From contig DATCDN010000111.1 of NCBI GenBank assembly GCA_036510675.1, forward strand, positions 1 through 32,148: a stretch of 32,148 nucleotides of DNA, given 5' to 3'. Shown here piece by piece: positions 24,859 through 32,007 of the stretch (position 1 is the first letter of the stretch; every line of letters starts with the position of its first letter). The translations under genes and the position numbers were made by a program. Below the pieces are notes generated by a model. That model was not told the origin of the DNA and did no database searches. It worked only from the letters and a program-made list of their open reading frames with translations. The stretch is from JAATGI01 sp036510675. GTDB lineage: Bacteria; Pseudomonadota; Alphaproteobacteria; ATCC43930; CGMCC-115725.

Positions 24859-25026
24859 ATGCTGCATTGGATCGTCATTTTCCTGGGCATCGCGCTGGTG
24901 GCGGGACTGCTCGGCTTTCGTGGGATCGCCTCGACCGCCTTCGGCATCGCGGAAATCCTCATTTTCATCGTGGTGGCGCTGATCGTCATCGGCGTCGTCG
25001 TGCTGCTGGCCACGGGCGTCGTCTAG
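24859..25026 (+). CDS. DUF1328-family small membrane protein
   Basis: A 55-residue protein, opening with MLHWIVIFLGIALVAGLLGF and ending with LLATGVV. It has two hydrophobic helices separated by RGIASTAFGIAEI. This is the pattern of the DUF1328 (UPF0391) family, small inner-membrane proteins of unknown function common in alphaproteobacteria. GGAGG lies 4 bases before the ATG. It begins 15 bases after the GNAT gene stop. Confidence 0.88.
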   Translation: MLHWIVIFLGIALVAGLLGFRGIASTAFGIAEILIFIVVALIVIGVVVLLATGVV

Positions 25027-25089
25027 CGCCGCCGGGAGTCGGCGTCGCGGGCTGGACGAGGCCAGGAGCCGATGCCATAGTCCGCGCCC

Positions 25090-25464
25090 ATGACCATCGG
25101 AACATTGCTGTTTACCTGGCTTCGCGGCGAGCGCGTCGGCACCGACCCGTTCGGCAATCGCTATTTTCGCGAACGCGGCAAGCGGGTGCTTAAGCCCGGC
25201 GGCGGACGGCGCAGCCGCGAGAAACGCTGGGTGCTGTATAACGGCGCGCCCGAGGCCAGCAAGGTGCCCGCGATGTGGCACGCTTGGCTGCATCACACCA
25301 TCGACGAGGTGCCCGCTGACACCGGCAGGCGCTATGCGTGGGAAAAGGACCATATACCGAACCTGAGTGGTACGATCGGTGCCTATCGGCCGCGCGGCTC
25401 GGTGCTGCGCGGCGGCGACCGGGCGCCGGCGGCGGGCGATTACCAGCCGTGGCGGCCCGAATAG
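25090..25464 (+). CDS. NDUFA12-family NADH dehydrogenase accessory subunit
   Basis: A 124-residue homologue of the complex I subunit NDUFA12 (B17.2). DPFGNRYFRERGKR and KRWVLYNG, PAMWHAWLHHTIDEVP and the W-x-K-x-H-x-P-N segment WEKDHIPNLSGT are the family signature. It is presumed to sit on the matrix-side arm of complex I in alphaproteobacteria. The gene lies directly before mlaD, a placement conserved in the class, so the complex I link rests on homology and not on neighbours. Confidence 0.92.
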   Translation: MTIGTLLFTWLRGERVGTDPFGNRYFRERGKRVLKPGGGRRSREKRWVLYNGAPEASKVPAMWHAWLHHTIDEVPADTGRRYAWEKDHIPNLSGTIGAYRPRGSVLRGGDRAPAAGDYQPWRPE

Positions 25465-25956
25465 ATGATGAAGCGTAATGCCGTCGAGACCGTGATGGGC
25501 GCCGTCGTCCTGGTGGTCGCGGCGTTCTTCCTGTTCTTCGCCTATACCACCAGCGAGGTGCGCGCCATCTCGGGCTATGAGCTGACCGCGCGCTTCGATC
25601 GGATCGGCAGCCTGCGCACCGGCGCGGATGTGCGCATCAGCGGGATCAAGGTCGGCACCGTGCTGCGGCAGACACTGGACCCCAAGAGCTTCACCGCGCT
25701 AGTGCTCCTGACCGTGCAGCCGGACGTCAAGCTGCCGGTCGACACCGTTGCGGCGATCACTTCCTCCGGGCTGCTCGGCGCCGATTATCTGGCGATCGAG
25801 CCGGGCAATGAGGACGAGATGATTAAGCCCGGCGGCACCATCAGCCATACTCAGCCGCCGATGGATATCCAGTCGCTGATCGGCCAATACATCTTCAGCC
25901 AGGGCGGCGCCGGCGCAAAAAAATCGCCCCCCGCCGGCGGCGCGCCCAAGCCATAG
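25465..25956 (+). CDS. mlaD: Phospholipid-trafficking MCE-domain protein MlaD
   Basis: A 163-residue inner-membrane protein with one helix at about 8-30 and an MCE domain at about 37-115 (ARFDRIGSLRTGADVRISGI, GTVLRQTLDP). It hexamerises on the MlaFE transporter and moves phospholipids to keep the outer membrane asymmetric. The C-terminus is Gly/Pro-rich. The ATG follows the TAG of the NDUFA12-like gene with no gap. The mlaE, mlaF and mlaC genes are not in the window. Confidence 0.94.
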   Translation: MMKRNAVETVMGAVVLVVAAFFLFFAYTTSEVRAISGYELTARFDRIGSLRTGADVRISGIKVGTVLRQTLDPKSFTALVLLTVQPDVKLPVDTVAAITSSGLLGADYLAIEPGNEDEMIKPGGTISHTQPPMDIQSLIGQYIFSQGGAGAKKSPPAGGAPKP

Positions 25957-25973
25957 ACGGGCGGAGGTCGGCC

Positions 25974-26204
25974 ATGGCGCATCGTAAATTGACCCCGCCG
26001 GTGTGGCGCACGCCCGAGGGTGAGCCGGTCTCGTGTCTCGATAAAATCAAGGTGTTGAACGAAAATCTTGAGGAAATACGCGAGCTGGCGCAGGACGCGC
26101 TGGAGGACGCGATGCTGATGGGGTGCGACGAAACACAGTTCAGGAACGTTATCAAAGAACTGTCAGAACTTATTGATAATCCGTATAAAAAGGAATTATC
26201 TTGA
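25974..26204 (+). CDS. Small acidic helical protein, unknown function
   Basis: A 76-residue protein not recognised. It is mostly helical and charged: CLDKIKVLNENLEEIRELAQ, then DALEDAMLMGCDETQFRNVI, ending NPYKKELS. There is no signal peptide or membrane helix. Two cysteines are present. The last third is AT-richer than its neighbours and uses codons rare elsewhere here (AAA, TTA, ATA). Its stop overlaps the TTG start of the DUF2155 gene (TTGA), arguing that it is translated and coupled. Start: ATG with GGAGG-like GCGGAGGTCGGCC upstream. Confidence 0.75.
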   Translation: MAHRKLTPPVWRTPEGEPVSCLDKIKVLNENLEEIRELAQDALEDAMLMGCDETQFRNVIKELSELIDNPYKKELS

Positions 26205-26683
26205 AGTGGTTTGCGAGCGTAATGGCGGCCGGGATACTGGCGCTGGCGCTGCCGGCTCGGGCCGAGGTCACCGCCGTACTTCAGGGTCTCGATAAGACCA
26301 CCGCGCGCGTCGCTACCATCGACGCGCCGATCAATCGCCAGATTCGCTATGGCAATCTGCTGATCACGGCGCGGGCCTGCGTCAAGCATCCGCCGACCGA
26401 AACGCCGGAGAGCGCGGCCTTTCTCGAGATCGAGGAATTGCCCCCCGATGCCGGACCGAGAACCCGGGCGGAGCAGATTTTCAGCGGCTGGATGTTCTCC
26501 TCGTCGCCGGCGCTGTCGGCGCTGGAAAATCCCGTCTACGATGTCAGCGTGCTGGACTGCAAGGGCGACAATCCCGCCGCCGACAATGTCGCGCCGGCGC
26601 CGCCGGACCCGCCGGCGCTTCGCAAGCCCGATAACGGCACGCTGACCGATCCGGGGTCGAAGATTATCAGGCGCGACGGCTGA
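26201..26683 (+). CDS. DUF2155 domain protein, exported
   Basis: A 160-residue protein with a signal peptide of about 22 residues (LALALPARA, then EVTAV). The body matches DUF2155: LDKTTARVATIDAPINRQIR, YGNLLITARAC, PESAAFLEIEE, and FSGWMFSSSPALSALENPVY ahead of DVSVLDC. Two cysteines probably form a disulfide. The tail is Pro-rich. The TTG start is preferred because AAGGA lies 6 bases upstream; ATG 26222 is an alternative that shortens the signal peptide. Its 3' end overlaps aat on the other strand by 17 bases. Confidence 0.9.
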   Translation: MKWFASVMAAGILALALPARAEVTAVLQGLDKTTARVATIDAPINRQIRYGNLLITARACVKHPPTETPESAAFLEIEELPPDAGPRTRAEQIFSGWMFSSSPALSALENPVYDVSVLDCKGDNPAADNVAPAPPDPPALRKPDNGTLTDPGSKIIRRDG

Positions 26684-27332
26684 GCGCGGCGCGCTCCGGC
26701 GCGAGTGCCGCCAGCACCTCGTACCCGCCGAGCGGCTGGGTCAGCCACACCCCGCGCGACGACATGCCGGAAGCCAGCAACCGGCGATAGCGCGCGCGTG
26801 GAATGGCGACGGCGCCGAAGCGTTCGAGGTGCACCGTCACGAACTGGATATCGAGCAGCGCGAAGCCGCCGAGCCGCAGCCGCGCTACCAGATGGGCGAG
26901 TGCCACTTTGCTGGCGTCGGTGACGCGGCTGAACATGCTCTCGCCGAAGAACACGCCGCCCAGCGTCACCCCGTAAAGGCCGCCGACCAACTCGCCCGCG
27001 AGCCAGCTTTCAACGGTGTGGGCGTGGCCGCGTCGGGACAATTCCGCATAGAGTTGGATCAGCTCATCATTGATCCAGGTGCGCGGTCGATCCTCGGTGG
27101 CTTCGGCGCAGCCCCGCATCACCGCGACGAAATCGCCGTCGCAACGGATCTCGAACGGATCGGATCGTACCGTGCGCCGCAGCCGCCGCGACAAATGGAA
27201 GCCATCGAGTGGCAGGATGCCACGCTCCTCGGGGTCGACCCAGAAAATCTCCCGGCTGTCGGCATTGTCGGCCATGGGAAAGATGCCGCCGGCATAGGCG
27301 CGCAGCAGCAGATCGGCGTCGAGCCGGATCAC
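26667..27332 (-). CDS. aat: Leucyl/phenylalanyl-tRNA-protein transferase
   Basis: A 221-residue enzyme that adds Leu or Phe to proteins starting with Arg or Lys, marking them for ClpAP through the N-degron pathway. LLLRAYAGGIFPMAD, GILPLDGFHLSRRLRRT, HTVESWLAGELVGGLYGV and FFGESMFSRVTDASKVAL are diagnostic. The GTG start overlaps the accC stop as GTGA. Length is close to family size (about 230). No clpS or clpA lies here. Confidence 0.95.
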   Translation of the reverse strand: MIRLDADLLLRAYAGGIFPMADNADSREIFWVDPEERGILPLDGFHLSRRLRRTVRSDPFEIRCDGDFVAVMRGCAEATEDRPRTWINDELIQLYAELSRRGHAHTVESWLAGELVGGLYGVTLGGVFFGESMFSRVTDASKVALAHLVARLRLGGFALLDIQFVTVHLERFGAVAIPRARYRRLLASGMSSRGVWLTQPLGGYEVLAALAPERAALSRRA

Positions 27333-28678
27333 GGCGCCGTCTGCCCGGCGACGAATCGCTCCAGCCAATGCACATCGTAATTGCCGGCGACGAAATCGGG
27401 CTCGACCGCCAGCCGCGTATGGAGCGGGATCGTGGTGTCGATGCCGGCGATGACATATTCCTCCAGCGCGCGGCGCATGCGCATCACGCATTCCTCGCGG
27501 CTGGCGCCGTAGAGGATTAGCTTCGCCACCAGCGAATCGTAGTAGGGCGGCACGACATAGCCCTGATAGAGCGCGCTATCGACGCGCACGCCTAGGCCGC
27601 CCGGCGCCAGATAGGTCGTGATCGCGCCCGGCGAGGGCCGGAAGCTGGTCGAATTCTCGGCGTTGATGCGGCATTCGATGGCGTGGCCGGAGAGGTCGAT
27701 GTCCGCTTGCCGGAACGACAGGGGGATGTCGGCGGCGATGCGCATCTGCTCGCGCACGATGTCGACGCCGCTGACCATTTCCGAAATCGGATGCTCGACC
27801 TGAAGGCGGGTGTTCATCTCGATGAAAAAGAATTCGCCATTCTCATAGAGGAACTCGAAGGTGCCGGCGCTGCGATAGCCGAGCCGCGCCACCGCGCCGG
27901 TAGCAAGCCCGGTGACATGCGCCCGCTCGGCGGCGTTGAGCGCCGGCGACGGTGTCTCCTCCAGCAGCTTCTGGTGCTTGCGCTGCAGCGAGCAATCGCG
28001 CTCGCCCAGATGGACCACACCGCCTTGGCCGTCGGCGAGGATCTGCACCTCGATATGACGGGGCTTGGCGAGGTAGCGTTCGAGATAAACCTCGGGATTG
28101 CCGAACGCGGCACGCGCCTCGGTGGTGGCCGCCGCCAGCGCCCCTTCGAGCGCGGCGGCATGCTCGGCGACGCGCATGCCGCGCCCGCCGCCGCCGCCCG
28201 CCGCCTTGACCAGGATCGGATAGCCGATACCATCGGCGATCCGGCGCGCCTCGTCGGGATCGGACACCGCGCCATCCGATCCGGGCACTGTCGGAATGCC
28301 GAATTCCCGCGCTGTCCGCTTGGCGGCGACCTTGTCGCCCATCAGGCGGATATGGTCCGCACTCGGCCCGATGAAGACGAAGCCATGCTCCACCACCATG
28401 TCGGCGAAGCGCGCGTTTTCCGCGAGGAAGCCGACGCCGGGATGGATCGCGTCGGCACCGGTGATCGCCGCCGCCGACAGGATCGCCGGAATGTTGAGAT
28501 AGGAATCGCGCGCCGAGGGCGGGCCGATGCACACGCTTTCATCGGCCAGCCGGACATGCATGGCGTTGGCGTCGACGGTGGAGTGGACCGCGACCGTGCG
28601 AATCCCCATCTCGCGGCAGGCGCGATGAATGCGCAGCGCGATCTCACCGCGATTGGCGATCAGGACTTTCTCGAACAT
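27329..28678 (-). CDS. accC: Acetyl-CoA carboxylase, biotin carboxylase subunit
   Basis: A 449-residue ATP-grasp enzyme that carboxylates biotin on AccB in the first step of fatty acid synthesis. FEKVLIANRGEIALRIHRAC starts the preATP-grasp domain, KAAGGGGGRGMRV is the glycine-rich ATP loop, FIEMNTRLQVEHPISEMVSG the active site and GHAIECRINAE the C-terminal domain. ATG follows the accB stop directly with no gap, and the stop overlaps aat. Confidence 0.97.
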   Translation of the reverse strand: MFEKVLIANRGEIALRIHRACREMGIRTVAVHSTVDANAMHVRLADESVCIGPPSARDSYLNIPAILSAAAITGADAIHPGVGFLAENARFADMVVEHGFVFIGPSADHIRLMGDKVAAKRTAREFGIPTVPGSDGAVSDPDEARRIADGIGYPILVKAAGGGGGRGMRVAEHAAALEGALAAATTEARAAFGNPEVYLERYLAKPRHIEVQILADGQGGVVHLGERDCSLQRKHQKLLEETPSPALNAAERAHVTGLATGAVARLGYRSAGTFEFLYENGEFFFIEMNTRLQVEHPISEMVSGVDIVREQMRIAADIPLSFRQADIDLSGHAIECRINAENSTSFRPSPGAITTYLAPGGLGVRVDSALYQGYVVPPYYDSLVAKLILYGASREECVMRMRRALEEYVIAGIDTTIPLHTRLAVEPDFVAGNYDVHWLERFVAGQTAP

Positions 28679-29116
28679 CTATTCGATGACGAGCAGCGGC
28701 TGGTCGTACTCGACCGGCATGCCGTCCGCGACCAGAATCGCGGCCACCCGGCCGGCGCGCGGCGCGGCGATGTGGTTCATCACCTTCATCGCCTCGATGA
28801 TCAGCAGCGTCTGGTTCTCGCGCACCATGTCGCCAATCTTGAGGAATGGCGCGGCATCGGGCGACGGCGCCAGATAGACGGTGCCGACCATCGGCGCCTT
28901 GACGGTGCCCGCCGGCTCCGGCGCCGATCCCGCCGCCGGAGCCGAAATTGGCACGATGGTGGTGGTGCTGGTCGCCGGCGCGGTCAGCGTGCGGGCGACG
29001 CGGATGCGGCGCGGGCCCTCGGCATAATCGATCTCGCTGAGGTTCGCCTCGTCGAGCAGCGCGGCCAGCGCGCGGACCATTTCGGCGACCGCGGGGTCTA
29101 ATCTTTCGCCGCTCAC
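28679..29116 (-). CDS. accB: Biotin carboxyl carrier protein of acetyl-CoA carboxylase
   Basis: Carries biotin between AccC and the transcarboxylase. The biotinyl lysine is in IEAMKVMN (codon at 28784-28786), in a C-terminal lipoyl-like domain; an Ala/Pro/Thr linker separates it from the N-terminal helix AEMVRALAALLDEANLSEID. Start uncertain: GTG 29116 gives 145 residues, starts near the family N-terminus and avoids aroQ. ATG 29182 (or 29176/29173) gives about 167 residues and overlaps the aroQ end. The extra segment uses rare codons (ATA, AGA, TTG), which favours the shorter form. Confidence 0.9.
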   Translation of the reverse strand: MSGERLDPAVAEMVRALAALLDEANLSEIDYAEGPRRIRVARTLTAPATSTTTIVPISAPAAGSAPEPAGTVKAPMVGTVYLAPSPDAAPFLKIGDMVRENQTLLIIEAMKVMNHIAAPRAGRVAAILVADGMPVEYDQPLLVIE

Positions 29117-29156
29117 GGGATCATCATCAGGGTATCTTTCGGGTATCAAAACCGGC

Positions 29157-29618
29157 TCATGGGGTATCGTCATCATCACCATGCAGTAAGCGCCAGAGGG
29201 CATCGAGCGCAAGCAGATAGCCCTGGCCGCCCAGCCCGCAGATCACGCCCTCGGCGGCCATGCTGACATAAGAGGTATGGCGAAACGGCTCCCGCTTGAA
29301 GATGTTGGAGAGGTGCACCTCGATTACCGGCAGCTCGGCGAAGCGCAGCGCGTCGAGAATCGCGATCGAGGTGTGCGAATAGGCGGCGGCGTTGATGATG
29401 ATGCCGCTGGCGCTGCCACGCGCGTCCTGAATCCAGGTGACCAGCTCGCCCTCGTGGTTGCTGTGGCGGAAGTCGAGCTTCAAATCCAGCTCGGCACAGC
29501 GCTCGAGACAGGATTCCTCGATCTCCGCCAGCGTCTCGCGGCCATAGACGTCCGGCTCGCGCACGCCCAGCAGATTGAGATTGGGTCCGTTGAGAACCAG
29601 GATGGTTTCTCCGGCCAT
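29157..29618 (-). CDS. aroQ: 3-dehydroquinate dehydratase, type II
   Basis: A 153-residue enzyme of the shikimate pathway that dehydrates 3-dehydroquinate. GPNLNLLGVREPDVYG carries the catalytic Tyr (Y25) and the Arg/Glu loop. N76 and H82 in INAAAYSHTS and H102 in EVHLSNIFKRE complete the site. Length matches dodecameric type II enzymes. It heads the aroQ-accB-accC-aat unit. Confidence 0.97.
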   Translation of the reverse strand: MAGETILVLNGPNLNLLGVREPDVYGRETLAEIEESCLERCAELDLKLDFRHSNHEGELVTWIQDARGSASGIIINAAAYSHTSIAILDALRFAELPVIEVHLSNIFKREPFRHTSYVSMAAEGVICGLGGQGYLLALDALWRLLHGDDDDTP

Positions 29619-29740
29619 GCCGTGTCTCCCCGCGCAATGTCCGCATCCTCTATAACATGGACGGGAAGCGGCTCAAACTTGACACCGTGCCCGCGCCGGC
29701 GAGACTGGGCGGCGTCCAACCCGGTCGGAGGCGCTGGCTC

Positions 29741-30382
29741 GTGAAGCTCTATGGTTTCTTCCGCTCGTCGGCGGCGTTTCGCACCCGCATCGCGCTCAAT
29801 CTCAAGGGCATCGATTATGACCAGGTGCCGGTCAACATCCGCGCCAATGTTCAGCGCGAGGCGGACTATCTCGCGGTCAACCCGATGGGCATCGTGCCGA
29901 CGCTGATCGACGGCGACATCGTGGTCGATCAATCGCTGGCGATCATCGAATATCTCGACGAGACGCATCCCACGCCGGCCTTGCTGCCGGCGGCGCCGGC
30001 CGATCGGGCGCGGGTGCGCGCGCTGGCGATGGATGTCGCGTGCGAAATTCATCCGGTGAACAATCTGCGCGTCCGGCGTTATCTGCTGCACGATCTCCAT
30101 CAGGACGAGGCGGCGCTGGAGCAATGGATGAATCATTGGACCAAGCTGGGCTTCGACGGCATCGAGCCGCGGCTTGCCGGCGACCGGCGCACCGGCGATT
30201 TCTGTCATGGCGACACGCCCGGCATCGCCGATATCTGTCTCGTCCCCGGCGTCTTCAACGCGCGGATTTATCCGAGCTTCGACCTCGCGCCCTATCCGAC
30301 CATCATGCGCATCTTCGAGAATTGCATGCGGCTCGCGCCGTTTCAGCGCGCGCTGCCGGAACGCCAGCCGGACGCCGTGTAG
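29741..30382 (+). CDS. maiA: Zeta-class glutathione transferase / maleylacetoacetate isomerase
   Basis: A 213-residue protein with the zeta GST motif SSAAFRTR (glutathione-binding serines), VNPMGIVPTLIDGD, the SNAIL-like DQSLAIIEYLDE and a C-terminal helical domain (HPVNNLRVRRYLL). It isomerises maleylacetoacetate to fumarylacetoacetate in tyrosine or homogentisate breakdown; the other genes of that path are not here. GTG 29741 is preferred with GGAGG upstream and gives family length; ATG 29657 would add 28 unusual residues. It is divergent from aroQ. Confidence 0.9.
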   Translation: MKLYGFFRSSAAFRTRIALNLKGIDYDQVPVNIRANVQREADYLAVNPMGIVPTLIDGDIVVDQSLAIIEYLDETHPTPALLPAAPADRARVRALAMDVACEIHPVNNLRVRRYLLHDLHQDEAALEQWMNHWTKLGFDGIEPRLAGDRRTGDFCHGDTPGIADICLVPGVFNARIYPSFDLAPYPTIMRIFENCMRLAPFQRALPERQPDAV

Positions 30383-30384
30383 GG

Positions 30385-31875
30385 ATGCGCTTGCGGGTCC
30401 GGCTCCTCCTCGTCCTGCTGCTGGGCATCGCCGCGCCGGCGGCCTGGGCGCAAGGCGACGACGCGATCGCCGGGGCGGTGCCGCTGGCCAATCCGGCGCT
30501 GCTGCCGAAATCGATCCTGGCGCTGCGAGGGCCGCAGGGCGACACGGCGCAGCTGGAAATCATCTACGACCGCACCCGCGACGGCTCGGCCACCGCGCCG
30601 CTGACCGCGTGGGTCGGCACCGATTATTTCGCCGTGGGCCAGGGGTCGCGCCTCGCCATCACCGACCTGCGATTGCGCCGGCGCTTCATCGTCGATCGCC
30701 AGCAACAGAGCCTGGCTAATTTGTCGCTCTACAGCGCGGTGATGCTGCGCCGGGTGGAGCTGATACGCCGCATGGGGATCGCGGCGGCGCTGGCGAAGGA
30801 GGGGAAACAAGCGAAGACCAACGCGAAGCCGGCGATTCCTCTCAGCCTCGACCGCTTCTGGATCGAAAGCGAGCTGGGCATCGAGGCCCCCGGCGGGAAT
30901 CCGGCGCCGCTCGATCAGCGTCAGGATGGCGCGACCGTCAGGTTCTTCCATGGCGGCCTCAATGTCGCGTCGATCGGCCCCGGCGACGCCGCGATTCCGC
31001 CGGCGCTGCGCCACGCCTATGCCGCGTTCATCCACCTCACGCTGCCGGTTCATCCACGCATCGCCCAATGGCTGGGGCGGGGCGGCGCGGTGCCGGTTTC
31101 CCTCGACTATATCAGCGAGGCGCGCGGCACCACCGAACGGATCGCGTTGAGCCTGCGCGAGGCGCACATCCTCGCGGCCGATTTCCCGTTGCCGCGAACC
31201 CTGTCGCTGGTGCTGGTGCCGTCGGGGACCAACGATCCCGATGTCGCGCTGATCCGCAAAATCCTGCCGCGCATGATCGAGGCGGTCGGCAATCGGGCGA
31301 TCGACCGGGCCGGCGGAATCGCCGCCGCGCGCCGTGCCATCGACCGGGATTTCTCGGGCGGACGGAAATTCGATGCCGCGCTGCGCCTGACCGAACTGGC
31401 GCTGCGCTGGGGCCGGTCCGCGACCGCGTGCGACGCGGCCACGGCGACGCCGTGCCTCGGCAAACAGCGGATCGACGCCTTGCTGCGCGACGATCCGCGC
31501 TCCGCCGCGATGTTCGAGGCGACCGCGCTGCAGGACCACGAGCCCGACCGCGCGATCGAGATCTGGCAGGATCTGGATCGCCGCGATGTGGCGAAGGCCT
31601 ATGTCGTCGATATCTTCCTCGGCCGGCTGCTCAGCGAGCGCGGCGAGCGCGTGGCGGCCGGACAATCGTTCATCGCGGCGTTCTCGGGCGACCCCGAGAT
31701 ACCGACCCTCTATCGCGAGTTGGGCGATCATTTCGGCCGCGTCTCGCGTCTCGACCTGGCCTGGCTATGCTACGATCTCGGCCGGGCGCTGCCCGACCGC
31801 AACACACCCGACGCGCTGTCGGGCATCGACACGGTCGAACAGGAATTGGCGACGACCTATCCCGCGCTGTTCTGA
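30385..31875 (+). CDS. Secreted protein of unknown function with helical-repeat C-terminus
   Basis: A 496-residue protein not recognised. The signal peptide is clear: LLLVLLLGIAAPAAWA, then QGDD. The middle is mixed with beta-like segments. From about residue 350 on, pairs of helices look TPR-like (AAMFEATALQDHEPDRAIEI, RLLSERGERVAAGQSFIAAF). One CxxxxxxxC-type pair (ACDAATATPC) may form a disulfide. It starts 2 bases after the maiA stop, so it is co-transcribed with it. Function not assignable; envelope location only. Confidence 0.8.
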   Translation: MRLRVRLLLVLLLGIAAPAAWAQGDDAIAGAVPLANPALLPKSILALRGPQGDTAQLEIIYDRTRDGSATAPLTAWVGTDYFAVGQGSRLAITDLRLRRRFIVDRQQQSLANLSLYSAVMLRRVELIRRMGIAAALAKEGKQAKTNAKPAIPLSLDRFWIESELGIEAPGGNPAPLDQRQDGATVRFFHGGLNVASIGPGDAAIPPALRHAYAAFIHLTLPVHPRIAQWLGRGGAVPVSLDYISEARGTTERIALSLREAHILAADFPLPRTLSLVLVPSGTNDPDVALIRKILPRMIEAVGNRAIDRAGGIAAARRAIDRDFSGGRKFDAALRLTELALRWGRSATACDAATATPCLGKQRIDALLRDDPRSAAMFEATALQDHEPDRAIEIWQDLDRRDVAKAYVVDIFLGRLLSERGERVAAGQSFIAAFSGDPEIPTLYRELGDHFGRVSRLDLAWLCYDLGRALPDRNTPDALSGIDTVEQELATTYPALF

Positions 31876-31896
31876 TGGTTCGGTCCTGATTGAACA

Positions 31897-32007
31897 CCCT
31901 TCTTCGTCATTCCCGCGAAAGCGGGGAATCCAAATCCTGCCCCGGCGAAGGCGAAGCCCGGGACGCCACGTCACCAAGAAAAAATCACCGTCCCGGCGCA
32001 GGTGTTG
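31897..32007 (+). repeat. Palindrome-rich dispersed repeat (REP-like), right copy
   Basis: Inverted counterpart of 133-242. The hairpin ATTCCCGC-GAAA-GCGGGGAAT lies at about 31909-31929. The next hairpin, CCCGG with CCGGG, spans about 31941-31962. CCGGGACG (31958-31965) is also complementary to CGTCCCGG (31989-31996) across the A-tract, an arrangement degraded in the left copy. It follows the unknown secreted-protein gene by about 20 bases. Confidence 0.65.

Noticed and set aside
27683..29101. 472-codon plus-strand frame opposite accC and accB
   Set aside because: Antisense to two certain genes, with biased composition and no recognisable motif.
30343..31731. 462-codon minus-strand frame opposite the unknown secreted protein
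   Set aside because: The plus frame has a clear signal peptide and operon position; the minus product looks like GC-driven Arg/Gln/Asp-rich noise.
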